Source: an uncultured bacterium
GTDB taxonomy: Bacteria; Vulcanimicrobiota; CADAWZ01
Reading direction: 5' to 3'
DNA: 41,882 nt
NCBI GenBank assembly: GCA_949288455.1
Contig: CASEKF010000002.1
Span: forward strand, 1-41,882
Position numbers and translations under genes: made by a program
Shown: positions 15,575-23,531 of the stretch, piece after piece
Numbering within the stretch: position 1 is the first letter of the stretch
Layout: the number at the start of each line of letters is the position of its first letter
The notes under the pieces: model-generated
What the model saw: only the letters and a program-made list of their open reading frames with translations
The model's database searches: none
What the model was told of the DNA's origin: nothing

Positions 15575-16462
15575 TTATTTTTTATAAGGGATTCTTTCCG
15601 CAGGCTCAAACGCGGAACGCCCTTCTCTTAATATTGTTCCGTAGACGCCAACGTTTCTATCTTCAATATGATCAAATTTTTGTATAGCGTCGCTTCCATA
15701 TGATATATGCTTTATAGGATCAGGAGATAGAGAAGCGTATATAATTTCTTCCGAGCATCTCGCCAGAGCTAGAGTCTGAGCCACCGGACTTACTATCATA
15801 CTGTGCCCGAAGCAAAGTGAGCCTCCTCTGTCTTTACCCAGGGCGTTTACCGATACCATATAAACATGATTGTCATACGCTCTCGCTTTATTCGTCAGCT
15901 CCCAGATTTCAAAGCTTCGCATAAGCGCGGACGGCCGAAGTATTACTTCGGCTCCGTCGAGAGCTAAAATTCTTGATAACTCGGGAAAATCTCCGTCGTA
16001 ACATATTATTATTCCTACTTTTGCAAACGGGAGCTGGCATACTGTCGTTTCGTTGCCGGGAGTAGTCCATCCTCCGCCTTCTAAGCGTTCCGTGGGGAAT
16101 GGATGGGTTTTTCTATAATTTGCGGCAAGATTTCCGTCGCCGTTGAAAAGAGCCGCCGAATTGTAAATTATTCCTTCGGGACCTTTTTCATAAATCGGCC
16201 ATAAAACGCATAAGTCGAGTTCACGCGCCGCTTCCTGTATTTGTTCAGTGTCTCTGCCCGGTATAGAGTCAAGCTCTTTGTAGAATTCTTCCGGTTTCAT
16301 TCCGGGATTGAAACCGGTCGTGATCGATTCCGGAAAAACAGCGAGGGACGCGTTATATTCTCCCTTAGCTTTTTTTAGATATTCGACGGCTTTTTTTATC
16401 AGTTTGCTTTTGTTGTCAGCGTTATAGGCTATTTGTATTCCCGCAACCGTAAATTCCTTCAT
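15575..16462 (-). CDS. Carbon-nitrogen hydrolase (nitrilase superfamily amidohydrolase)
   Basis: A 295-residue cytoplasmic enzyme of the nitrilase superfamily, which hydrolyses C-N bonds of amides or nitriles. The catalytic triad is plain: Glu45 in VFPES, Lys118 in NYRKTHPF, and Cys154 in IICYDGDFPE. The LRPSALM and AYDNHVYMVSVN blocks are typical of aliphatic amidase/formamidase-type branches. The true substrate cannot be read. It is last in the minus-strand operon after the DciA-like gene (34 bases), ending at the long hairpin. Confidence 0.9.
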   Translation of the reverse strand: MKEFTVAGIQIAYNADNKSKLIKKAVEYLKKAKGEYNASLAVFPESITTGFNPGMKPEEFYKELDSIPGRDTEQIQEAARELDLCVLWPIYEKGPEGIIYNSAALFNGDGNLAANYRKTHPFPTERLEGGGWTTPGNETTVCQLPFAKVGIIICYDGDFPELSRILALDGAEVILRPSALMRSFEIWELTNKARAYDNHVYMVSVNALGKDRGGSLCFGHSMIVSPVAQTLALARCSEEIIYASLSPDPIKHISYGSDAIQKFDHIEDRNVGVYGTILREGRSAFEPAERIPYKK

Positions 16463-16496
16463 AATATAATAACGACTCCTTTAACGTTTCTTTTTG

Positions 16497-17111
16497 TCAG
16501 ACGTATTTTTTCAGCGTCGCTATGTGAGCTTTACAAACTACGCATACGCCTCGTTCTTCATGAACGCATCCGCATAGCGGACAAACGCTTCCTCCTTTAT
16601 CAATTTTTTCCTTCTTCCAAAGCGTATCGCGTTTTATAAATTTTTGATACGCTTGTCTTATATCATAATCTTTGACGTAAGACGATTTTTCTTCAATTAT
16701 TAGAAGTTCTTCTTTAGTCAAAGAATATTCTTTAGGCGGTATTTTGGGTTCTTGAGGCTTTCTAAGCGGATATGCCGGAGTAAAAATTAGATCTTTTACT
16801 TCAAACGGCTTTATTTCCTTGTTCAGCTTGTCGAGAAGAAATTTTTTCATCGCCGTTAAGTTAGCGGCCCAGGTTGCGTTAAATGTTTTAATAAATAATT
16901 TGCCTGTGGCAAAACCGCTTATCGCAGTCTTTCGGTTAACTTCGCGGCCTGCGCACGTAGGCCATTTTTGGGCTATGATTACGCACCTCATTAAATCTCT
17001 TGCTTCTTCTGCCTGTTTGGAGAATATATAACCTATTTTTTCGAAGGAGCCTTCTCTTTTAACTCGCGAAACGTTTCTATTTTTTAGATATTCTGTCGGG
17101 ATTGAATTCAT
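16497..17111 (-). CDS. dciA: DciA/DUF721-like protein with C-terminal zinc ribbon
   Basis: A 204-residue protein. The middle (about residues 45-110) follows the DUF721/DciA pattern: WPTCAGREVNRKTAISGFATGKLFIKT..WAANL..LLDKLNK. DciA loads the replicative helicase DnaB in many bacteria. Directly overlapping the end of recF (35 bases) is the standard genomic context for this family. The unusual part is the long C-terminal region, ending in a four-Cys ribbon (CPLC ... CVVC, about residues 178-195), not part of the usual short DciA. ATG 17111 follows GGGGAAA on the minus strand. The helicase-loading role is inferred from family and neighbour, not shown. Confidence 0.75.
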   Translation of the reverse strand: MNSIPTEYLKNRNVSRVKREGSFEKIGYIFSKQAEEARDLMRCVIIAQKWPTCAGREVNRKTAISGFATGKLFIKTFNATWAANLTAMKKFLLDKLNKEIKPFEVKDLIFTPAYPLRKPQEPKIPPKEYSLTKEELLIIEEKSSYVKDYDIRQAYQKFIKRDTLWKKEKIDKGGSVCPLCGCVHEERGVCVVCKAHIATLKKYV

Positions 17112-18204
17112 CGATTATTTCCCCGTTTTTTATTTGATATTTGGACGCAATTAATCGTTCGTCCGTTTTTTCGCCGGAAGCTATAAAAGTTTGGCCTTGT
17201 TCCGCTAGATATTCCGTCAGTTTTATTCTGCGCATATCGTCAAGTTCAGAGTAACAGTCGTCCATAAATATGATGGGAGAAGTATTTGTCGATTCTTTGA
17301 TAATAATGGATTCTGCAAGTCTAAATATTAAACTTGTTATTTTTTGTTGCCCCTGAGACGCGTAAAATTTTACCGGGCGGTTGTTTATATATATCAAAAA
17401 ATCGTCTCTATGAGGTCCCAATAAAGATAATTTGCGGGCTTTTTCATAGCCTGCGGCTTTTTTGAAAGCCAAAGCTATTTCGTTTTTAAGGATATTTTTA
17501 TCTGTGGCCGAAGAATGGACGCTTGGCGCATATCTCGCCGACATATGAATTTCGGTTTCGAATAGGCGATTATAAAGCTTTTCGGCTTTTTCAGATAAGA
17601 TTGAAACCGCTTTAGTTCTGGCTAACTGGATCTCCGACGCATATTCGCTCATTTGCAGATTAAGTATGTCCAAAAGATCTTCGTTTAAATGCGCGCTTTT
17701 AAGAGCTTGATTTTTTTGTTTCATAGCATGTTCATATCGTTTCAGCGATTGAAGATATAAAGGATCTGAAAATGAGAGCAGACGATCTATAAAATATCTG
17801 CGCGCTGCCGGAGAACCTATCGCGACGTTTATATCGTCTCGAGAATATATAGAGTTACTTATTTTGCCAACGAATTCAGACAGAGCTTTGACGGTTTTGC
17901 CTTCTAGCGAAATATTTTTTATAACGCCGTTAGGCTTTCTGGCCACTACGGCTTTAATTCTGACAAATTTATCGGATTGGCAGATCTCCGCTTCGACTAC
18001 GGCCGCTTCGGCGTCGTAATTTATCATATCTTCGTCCCTTGACGTTCTGAAGGAACGCCCGTTGGCAATAAAAGAAACGGCTTCGAGAAAACTGCTCTTA
18101 CCTTGAGAATTTTCGCCCGTGAAAAGATTGATTCCTTTAGAGGGGGAAAAAACGCAGGGTTTGATATTTCTGAAGCCTGATATTCGAATTCGATTAATAA
18201 ACAT
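17077..18204 (-). CDS. recF: DNA replication and repair protein RecF
   Basis: A 375-residue SMC-like ATPase that binds single/double-strand DNA junctions and, with RecO and RecR, helps load RecA at gaps. Walker A is GENSQGKS (30-37), the signature lies in SQGQQKITSLIFRLAE and Walker B in PIIFMDDCYSELD. The typical RecF opening RIRISGFRNIKP is present. Length is typical. It is followed by the DUF721 gene as in many bacteria, but the usual upstream neighbours dnaA and dnaN are not here; an exported coiled-coil protein gene stands 20 bases before it. Confidence 0.95.
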   Translation of the reverse strand: MFINRIRISGFRNIKPCVFSPSKGINLFTGENSQGKSSFLEAVSFIANGRSFRTSRDEDMINYDAEAAVVEAEICQSDKFVRIKAVVARKPNGVIKNISLEGKTVKALSEFVGKISNSIYSRDDINVAIGSPAARRYFIDRLLSFSDPLYLQSLKRYEHAMKQKNQALKSAHLNEDLLDILNLQMSEYASEIQLARTKAVSILSEKAEKLYNRLFETEIHMSARYAPSVHSSATDKNILKNEIALAFKKAAGYEKARKLSLLGPHRDDFLIYINNRPVKFYASQGQQKITSLIFRLAESIIIKESTNTSPIIFMDDCYSELDDMRRIKLTEYLAEQGQTFIASGEKTDERLIASKYQIKNGEIIDEFNPDRISKK

Positions 18205-18224
18205 CGCCGGGAATTTGTTTTATT

Positions 18225-19625
18225 TTATCTTCTATTTCTATTATACGTATCGTTATTATATCGTTCGTTGAAACGCTGCTTTCTAGTCTGAGCGTCGTCT
18301 TCTTCTGCGTCGGAATCTTTAGAAGAAGAGTAACCTGTTTTTTTCTTTGATGATTTTGCAGGCGTTTTTGGCCGTCCTTTCTCGTCTAACCAACTTATTT
18401 CGATTTTTTTGTCTAGTATAGATTCAAGCTTTACTTTAACGTTTTGGATTCCTAATTGTACGCCTTGAGAGTCTGTCAAAGGGAAGTAAACGTTGCCGTA
18501 AGTCGTTTGGTTTGGCCCAAGAGTTTTATCTAAAGCTTCGTCGTATTTTACCGCTTTTATTTGTTCGTTCGAAGAAGTGATTAAACTCATTTTCCATTTA
18601 AAAGGAGCTAATTGAATAGGCACGTCCGAGTTTTTGTTGGAGATTGTGACCTGAAATACGGCGTAAGCGTCAAGTTCCAGCTGCTGCCTGAGTCCGTTCG
18701 CAATTGCTTGAACTTGTTCGTAATTATCCTGTTGATCGTCTTTTGCCGCGAACATTCTGGCTTGCGATCTTATTAACTCGGGAGTATAAAATAGAATTTC
18801 TATATCTATATTAGCGTCCTTTTTAGCCGCTTTGTTAGCTCTGTGATTGTCATGAGTTAGGTTGGTTGCCATTCCGTATATCATATTAGGAACAGAAATC
18901 CATCTTCCTCCGGCCCAGTTGTAGCTTCCGGCGTCAAAGGTGTATTCGAGATATCTGTAAAGGGAATATCCTTGAAGAAGTTTTATAGGATTAGGAAAAA
19001 GAGTTGGTCCCGAGCGTTTGTTGAACGACACGACTCTAGTGCAGTCAGCGAGTTCTTCTATATATTCGTCTTGTATTTGCTGTTTTCGTTCTTCGCGTTC
19101 TTGGAGTCTTTTCTTTTCAGCCGCTTCAGCTTCTTTTTTCAGCTGTTCTTCTCTTTTCTTGGCTTCTCTTATTAACTGTTCTTCTTTTTTCTGACTCGCG
19201 ATACTTTGTTCAGCTTCCTTCCGATTTATCTTTTTATGTTCTTCTTTATCTGTCGTTAGCGTCGTTTTAGATAACTGCCGCCGACTTGTGTCTTTTTTGT
19301 CCTCTTTAGCGTCTATGCGCGCAATGTCGCCTTTTTCAACCGCGCTTTGCCCGTTTGTCTCAGAAATTTCGCATATACAGTAATGTTCGTATAGCTCGAT
19401 GACTTTGAGTTTTGCTATTGTTTTATTTCCGCGCGTTACCGTAAACGTCTGATCATTTCCTATATTTTCATAAAAACCTTTATTGACGAAAATTTTTCCG
19501 TTCTCCACGTTAACTACTATAGGGTTATCAAAAGCGTTTTGGGTTTGTGCGCCGACTTGAGAAGAGACGCAGTATAAAAAAAAGCACAAAGCCGCGCAAA
19601 ATACGGTCATATTTTTTAACGACAT
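18225..19625 (-). CDS. Exported coiled-coil protein of unknown function
   Basis: A 466-residue protein not recognised as a known family. A signal peptide (1 to about 26, ending VGA) is followed by a small beta domain (residues 30-105: IVVNVENGKIFVNKGF...). A very charged Lys/Glu/Arg/Gln stretch (about 110-200: KKEEQLIREAKKREEQLKKE) is almost certainly a coiled coil. A larger domain (about 205-430) contains a Trp-Ala-Gly-Gly-Arg-Trp turn and a C-terminal beta domain. A low-complexity Ser/Lys/Asn/Arg tail follows. AAGGAGG lies five bases before the ATG. It heads the recF operon and starts from a strong promoter. Location is predicted to be periplasmic or surface. Confidence 0.65.
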   Translation of the reverse strand: MSLKNMTVFCAALCFFLYCVSSQVGAQTQNAFDNPIVVNVENGKIFVNKGFYENIGNDQTFTVTRGNKTIAKLKVIELYEHYCICEISETNGQSAVEKGDIARIDAKEDKKDTSRRQLSKTTLTTDKEEHKKINRKEAEQSIASQKKEEQLIREAKKREEQLKKEAEAAEKKRLQEREERKQQIQDEYIEELADCTRVVSFNKRSGPTLFPNPIKLLQGYSLYRYLEYTFDAGSYNWAGGRWISVPNMIYGMATNLTHDNHRANKAAKKDANIDIEILFYTPELIRSQARMFAAKDDQQDNYEQVQAIANGLRQQLELDAYAVFQVTISNKNSDVPIQLAPFKWKMSLITSSNEQIKAVKYDEALDKTLGPNQTTYGNVYFPLTDSQGVQLGIQNVKVKLESILDKKIEISWLDEKGRPKTPAKSSKKKTGYSSSKDSDAEEDDAQTRKQRFNERYNNDTYNRNRR

Positions 19626-19657
19626 TAGATCCTCCTTTTAAAATCATCTTACTAAAG

Positions 19658-19686
19658 GATATAACTTATTTCTGTTGAATAGTCAA
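19658..19686 (-). promoter_or_regulatory. Sigma70-type promoter for the recF operon
   Basis: Read on the minus strand: TTGACT (19686-19681), a 17-base spacer, then TATATC (19663-19658), 33 bases before the ATG at 19625 and followed by the AAGGAGG ribosome site. The near-consensus boxes and ideal spacing make it the best promoter match in the window. Confidence 0.6.
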
Positions 19687-19739
19687 GGTGTAATTTCTTC
19701 TTCTCTATTTTAAATATGTTCCGTATGAGGATATAGTTT

Positions 19740-20303
19740 TTGGCCAGAACTAAATTTGAAAAAAAGACAAAATTTACTTTACCCGTTAATCCTCTTACTA
19801 TTACCGTCGCCTTTTTGATTATCGCTTTAATTACGCTCGGAGTGATAAGATATACGATATCGAGATCCCAGCCTTTTATAAATAAAGCCAGCGCCGATTT
19901 AGATTATCTGCTTTTCAGGCTGGAAATGGAACAGGAAAAATATCATTTTGGCGAACCTGTAAAATTGAGGATGAAAATTCAGAATACTTCAAATAAACCC
20001 GTCACTCTAAATTTTCCTTATTCGGAGGAAGTAGATTTTTGGGTTTATAGAGAGGACGATTGGTTGTTTTTTAAATTTCCTACTTTGATATGGAAATATT
20101 CTAAGTATAAAAACTCTGTCGCTCAACCTCATAAAATTACTCTTCAGCCTAAAGAGGTTAAAATTTTTTCCGGAGTTTGGCCTCAGGCTTATCAAAACGG
20201 GAAAAGAGTTCCTCCGGGAATATACAGAATCGTTTGTAAGGTTGAAGCGAACGATTTCGCTATTTCGATGACTCTTAGAGGAAATGCTGAAAAAGAACCG
20301 TAG
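19740..20303 (+). CDS. Membrane-anchored BsuPI-like domain protein
   Basis: A 187-residue protein: basic N-terminus, one transmembrane helix (about residues 20-41) and an exported beta-sandwich. That domain (about 57-180) follows the BsuPI pattern of the intracellular proteinase inhibitor family: KYHFGEPVKLRMKIQN-x-SNKPVTL-x-F, then a pair of aromatic strands, then GVWPQAYQNGKRVPPGIYRI. The name comes from the Bacillus inhibitor of the major intracellular serine protease. Most membrane-bound homologues have no tested function. Start TTG 19740 follows GAGGA. It begins the long plus-strand run to 33885. Confidence 0.75.
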   Translation: MARTKFEKKTKFTLPVNPLTITVAFLIIALITLGVIRYTISRSQPFINKASADLDYLLFRLEMEQEKYHFGEPVKLRMKIQNTSNKPVTLNFPYSEEVDFWVYREDDWLFFKFPTLIWKYSKYKNSVAQPHKITLQPKEVKIFSGVWPQAYQNGKRVPPGIYRIVCKVEANDFAISMTLRGNAEKEP

Positions 20304-20356
20304 ATATTTTGCTTTTTTCGTATCGTGATTTTTATAGTTTTTAGGAGGATTTTTAT

Positions 20357-21646
20357 ATGGTAAAAAGATTAAGATTTTTAATACTGTTTTTTATAGTTGT
20401 TCTTTTATGCCAACGCGCGGCGTTAGCTAACCCGATAGTATTTTGGCACGCATTGCCTGATTCCCAGGCGTCGGTTATAGACGAGCTTGCCGCTCAGTAT
20501 ATGGAGAAAAATCCAAGTATTACGATTGAAATTAAAAAATTTGCTAATATGGAAGAACTTCATTCGGCTCTTTTAACTTCAGATCCAGCAGTCCTTCCGG
20601 ATATAGCCGCTATCGATTCTTCTTGGCAGGAGGAATTGAAAGACGCTTCGAAAATAGTTCCGGTAGAGGATAGTTTGTTAAAATCTGTCAAAGTAGCTCT
20701 TAAAATGGATACTTACCCGCCTTTATGGAAAGCGGCATGTTTTGACGACGCGCTTTGGACAATGCCTTATTTCGCTTATAATTACGCTTTGGTTTACGAC
20801 GCCGACGCATTTGCGGAAGAAGGACTTAAAACTCCTCCGAGCGACTGGTCTCAACTTTATGAGTATTCTAAAAAACTTACCGATTCGGAAAAAGGGATTT
20901 ACGGTTTTTTTATACCGGCTGAAAAATCGGCCAAAGACTTCGCGTATTTCTATATGATGTTCCTTTGTCAAGCGGAAGATCCGGAATATACTTTGCAAAA
21001 AGAGGGTATAGACGGGAAAAATGCGGAGCTGTCTCTTTTTTACTTATATGATTTGCTTCATACCCATAAAATAGCGCAGGCTGAAGACGTGACGAAGTCT
21101 CCTATTTTTATAGGTTCTCCGGAAGATTTTATTCAGGCCTCGGCAACCAGACCTAATCTTAAGGTCGCCAGATGGAGCGGTAAAAATTCGGTGGGAAATA
21201 TTGTTTTAACGACTCTGGCTATGGTAAATAAAACTTCTTTGGATAGAGAAAATTCTTGGTTTTTTATATATTATCTGACGGAGTTCCCCCAGCTTCAGAA
21301 ATTGGCGTTAGCTTCTCCTGCGCTGCCTGCGAATAAACAGGTGACCTTGTCTCCCAATTATTTTCAATTTTTAGAGAAGTATCCGGGAATAAGAACTTTT
21401 TTAACTCTTATGGGTAAGGGAAGCGTTAAACCTTCTATGGATAATTACGAATCTGTTTTAAAAGCTTTAGGTTCTTCTCTTTTAGATGGATTAAACAATA
21501 AAAAACCTATCAAATCAGCGGTTTTAGAATCAATGGAGACGGTTAATTCGGTTGTAAATCCCGAGGTTGAGCCTTCTCAGCCTACCGGAGAAAATTTGAA
21601 CGTATATGACAAGGAACCAAGCAAATCTGACAAAACCGGGAAATAG
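20357..21646 (+). CDS. Extracellular solute-binding protein (family 1, sugar-type)
   Basis: A 429-residue periplasmic binding protein. A signal peptide (to about residue 25, ending ALA) precedes the family opening IVFWHALPDSQASVIDELAAQY. A typical FIPAEKSAKDFAYFYMMFL region follows, and aromatic residues (WSQL, PYFAYNYALVYD) line the probable ligand site. The closest type is UgpB/MalE (glycerol-phosphate or oligosaccharide). The last 40 residues are a Ser/Pro/Glu/Lys-rich tail. Good ribosome site TAGGAGG. No ABC permease or ATPase for sugar uptake is adjacent; the next gene is mlaE. Partners may be elsewhere. Confidence 0.85.
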   Translation: MVKRLRFLILFFIVVLLCQRAALANPIVFWHALPDSQASVIDELAAQYMEKNPSITIEIKKFANMEELHSALLTSDPAVLPDIAAIDSSWQEELKDASKIVPVEDSLLKSVKVALKMDTYPPLWKAACFDDALWTMPYFAYNYALVYDADAFAEEGLKTPPSDWSQLYEYSKKLTDSEKGIYGFFIPAEKSAKDFAYFYMMFLCQAEDPEYTLQKEGIDGKNAELSLFYLYDLLHTHKIAQAEDVTKSPIFIGSPEDFIQASATRPNLKVARWSGKNSVGNIVLTTLAMVNKTSLDRENSWFFIYYLTEFPQLQKLALASPALPANKQVTLSPNYFQFLEKYPGIRTFLTLMGKGSVKPSMDNYESVLKALGSSLLDGLNNKKPIKSAVLESMETVNSVVNPEVEPSQPTGENLNVYDKEPSKSDKTGK

Positions 21647-21709
21647 CTTACTGAGATTGAGGTTATTCGGTTTTACTGCAGATTTTCTTAAACATTCAGA
21701 AAGCGTAAA

Positions 21710-22498
21710 ATGAAAGATTTACTTATAAAATTTTTTGGCGGAGTCGGCGATAAGACATTAGCTGTTTTTGAGTATATAGGAGGCATAGTTATCCTTTTAT
21801 TCAACGCCGTAATGTGGATATTTAGACTGGATATAAGGCTAAAGCTTACTATACAACAAATGGCGCTGCTTGGAGTCAATTCTATATTTATTGTGTTCGT
21901 TACGACTTTTTTCGCCGGAGCAGTAGTGTCTCTTCAGCTTGCGGAGCTTGCCGTAAGATATGGTTTAGGTAAATTTGTCGGAGGCGGAGTCGCTATAGCG
22001 ATGTGCAGAGAGCTCGCCCCTATGCTTACGGCCGTAGTCGTAGCCGGTAGAGCCGGTTCGGCTATCACGGCTGAAATCGGCTCTATGAAAGTCACGGAAC
22101 AAATTGACGCTCTTGAAGTAATGGCAGTTAGTCCCGTGAAATATTTAGTAGTTCCGAGGCTGATAGCTTGCGTAGTTCTTTTTCCTATACTTACGCTTTT
22201 TGCAGATTGCGCCGGGGTTTTAGGAGGAGGAGTCGTCGCAAATATTTTAGCCGGCATAGATTTATCTTTATATACGGACAGTATAAAAAACATGCTTTTT
22301 ATGGAAGATTTTTTGGGCGGCTTGTATAAATCTGTTTTTTTTGCTATAGAAGTCGTTTTGATTGGATGTTATCAGGGAATGACTACTAAAGGAGGAGCAG
22401 CGGGAGTAGGAATAGCGACGACAGGATCGGTAGTTTATTCGATAATCGTAGTGTTTATAACGAATTATTTATTGTCTTCTATAATTTTTTCTTTGTAA
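21710..22498 (+). CDS. mlaE: MlaE-family lipid ABC transporter permease
   Basis: A 262-residue inner-membrane permease of the Mla/MCE lipid transport system, which moves phospholipids between the inner and outer membranes. About five to six helices are visible. The core ELAPMLTAVVVAGRAGSAI, with the following TAEIGSMKVTEQIDALEVM, is the MlaE signature contacting the ATPase. It is followed, after a 231-base gap, by mlaF and mlaD. The usual accessory mlaB and mlaC genes are absent, as in the shorter systems of non-proteobacterial diderms. Confidence 0.95.
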   Translation: MKDLLIKFFGGVGDKTLAVFEYIGGIVILLFNAVMWIFRLDIRLKLTIQQMALLGVNSIFIVFVTTFFAGAVVSLQLAELAVRYGLGKFVGGGVAIAMCRELAPMLTAVVVAGRAGSAITAEIGSMKVTEQIDALEVMAVSPVKYLVVPRLIACVVLFPILTLFADCAGVLGGGVVANILAGIDLSLYTDSIKNMLFMEDFLGGLYKSVFFAIEVVLIGCYQGMTTKGGAAGVGIATTGSVVYSIIVVFITNYLLSSIIFSL

Positions 22499-22729
22499 TT
22501 TTTATCGTCGTCTTTTCGAGCCGTTTTTGATTGAGGTTAAACGCGCCTCGGCCGTTTTAAGCTCGAGTCGCTGCTTAGCGGTTTCTGCAGATAGCTTTTG
22601 ACAAGCCGAACGTTTTATCGCAGTTCGTAATTTTCCTTAGATATCGGAATTTTTTTAGGCTTGGTTTTAACGGCTGAATTTTTGAATTTTTTATTATTTA
22701 ACGAATTTGGAAAGTGTTAATTTTGGCAA
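22499..22729 (+). other. Unusual 231-base gap inside the mla operon
   Basis: No open frame of note. Two short hairpins occur: CGCT/AGCG near 22570-22580, and CGAAC/GTTCG (22607-22611 / 22623-22627) followed by TAATTTTCC. The second could be a weak terminator or processing site. I see no promoter of good quality. Confidence 0.4.
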
Positions 22730-23509
22730 TTGAGTAAGACTAATGAAAAGAATAAAAACGAATTTTTCCTTGAAGTAAAAAATTTGCTTTTAAAAAGAGG
22801 AGAAAGAACTATTTTAGATCGCGTGAGCGTGACGCTTCCAAAAGGCGAGACTCTCGTGCTTATGGGATTGTCCGGAGCGGGTAAAAGCACTTTGATACGA
22901 TGCGTTATAGGTTTATTGTCTCCCACGTCCGGAGAAATATTGATAAACGGCTCTAACGTAGCCAATTTGAAGGGTAGAGCTTTAGATAATCTCAGGAAAA
23001 AGATCGGTATGGTTTTTCAATCCCCGGCTCTTTTCGATTCTTTGACTATTATGGACAATATAGCTTTCGGATTACGCGAAAATACTAAGATTCCCGAAGC
23101 CGAGATTAAAGAAAGAGTTTTGAAAGCTCTTCATATAGTAGGTTTAGACGGAACTGAAAACCAATTCCCGTCTGAGCTTTCAGGAGGCATGCAAAAGAGA
23201 GCCAGTATAGCCCGGGCGATTGTCACTAATCCTGAATTGATATTATACGATGAACCTACAAGCGGTCTAGATCCGATTATGTCTAGCGTGATAAACGATT
23301 TGATAAACGATTTAAAAGTGACTTTTAATATGACTTCTATTGTCGTAACTCATGACTTAAAGAGCGCATATGCTATAGCCGATAAAATTATTTTGCTTTA
23401 TAAAGGCAAATTTTTATTAATCGGTTCTCCGGATGAATTTTCAAAATCTCAAGATCCGGTAGTGCGTCAGTTTATAGAAGGCAATTCTAAAGGTCCGGTG
23501 AAAATGTGA
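22730..23509 (+). CDS. mlaF: MlaF-family ABC ATPase
   Basis: A 259-residue ABC ATPase that powers MlaE. Walker A GLSGAGKS (46-53), Q-loop MVFQSPALFD, signature LSGGMQKRASIARAI, Walker B LILYDEPTSGLDP, and the H-loop His in VVTHD are all intact. The family trait of Met after the LSGG is present. TTG 22730 is the only sensible start for this frame; its ribosome site (GGAAAG) is weak. It stops 22 bases before the mlaD start. Confidence 0.95.
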   Translation: MSKTNEKNKNEFFLEVKNLLLKRGERTILDRVSVTLPKGETLVLMGLSGAGKSTLIRCVIGLLSPTSGEILINGSNVANLKGRALDNLRKKIGMVFQSPALFDSLTIMDNIAFGLRENTKIPEAEIKERVLKALHIVGLDGTENQFPSELSGGMQKRASIARAIVTNPELILYDEPTSGLDPIMSSVINDLINDLKVTFNMTSIVVTHDLKSAYAIADKIILLYKGKFLLIGSPDEFSKSQDPVVRQFIEGNSKGPVKM

Positions 23510-23531
23510 TATTTGCAGCGAGGTGTTGTTT

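Noticed and set aside
20357-21646. Solute-binding protein as a partner of MlaE
   Set aside because: It belongs to the sugar-type family 1; Mla uses an MCE protein, not this fold.
22550-22730. Possible intrinsic terminator between mlaE and mlaF
   Set aside because: The stems are only four to five pairs and no clean T-run follows; listed only as part of the gap.
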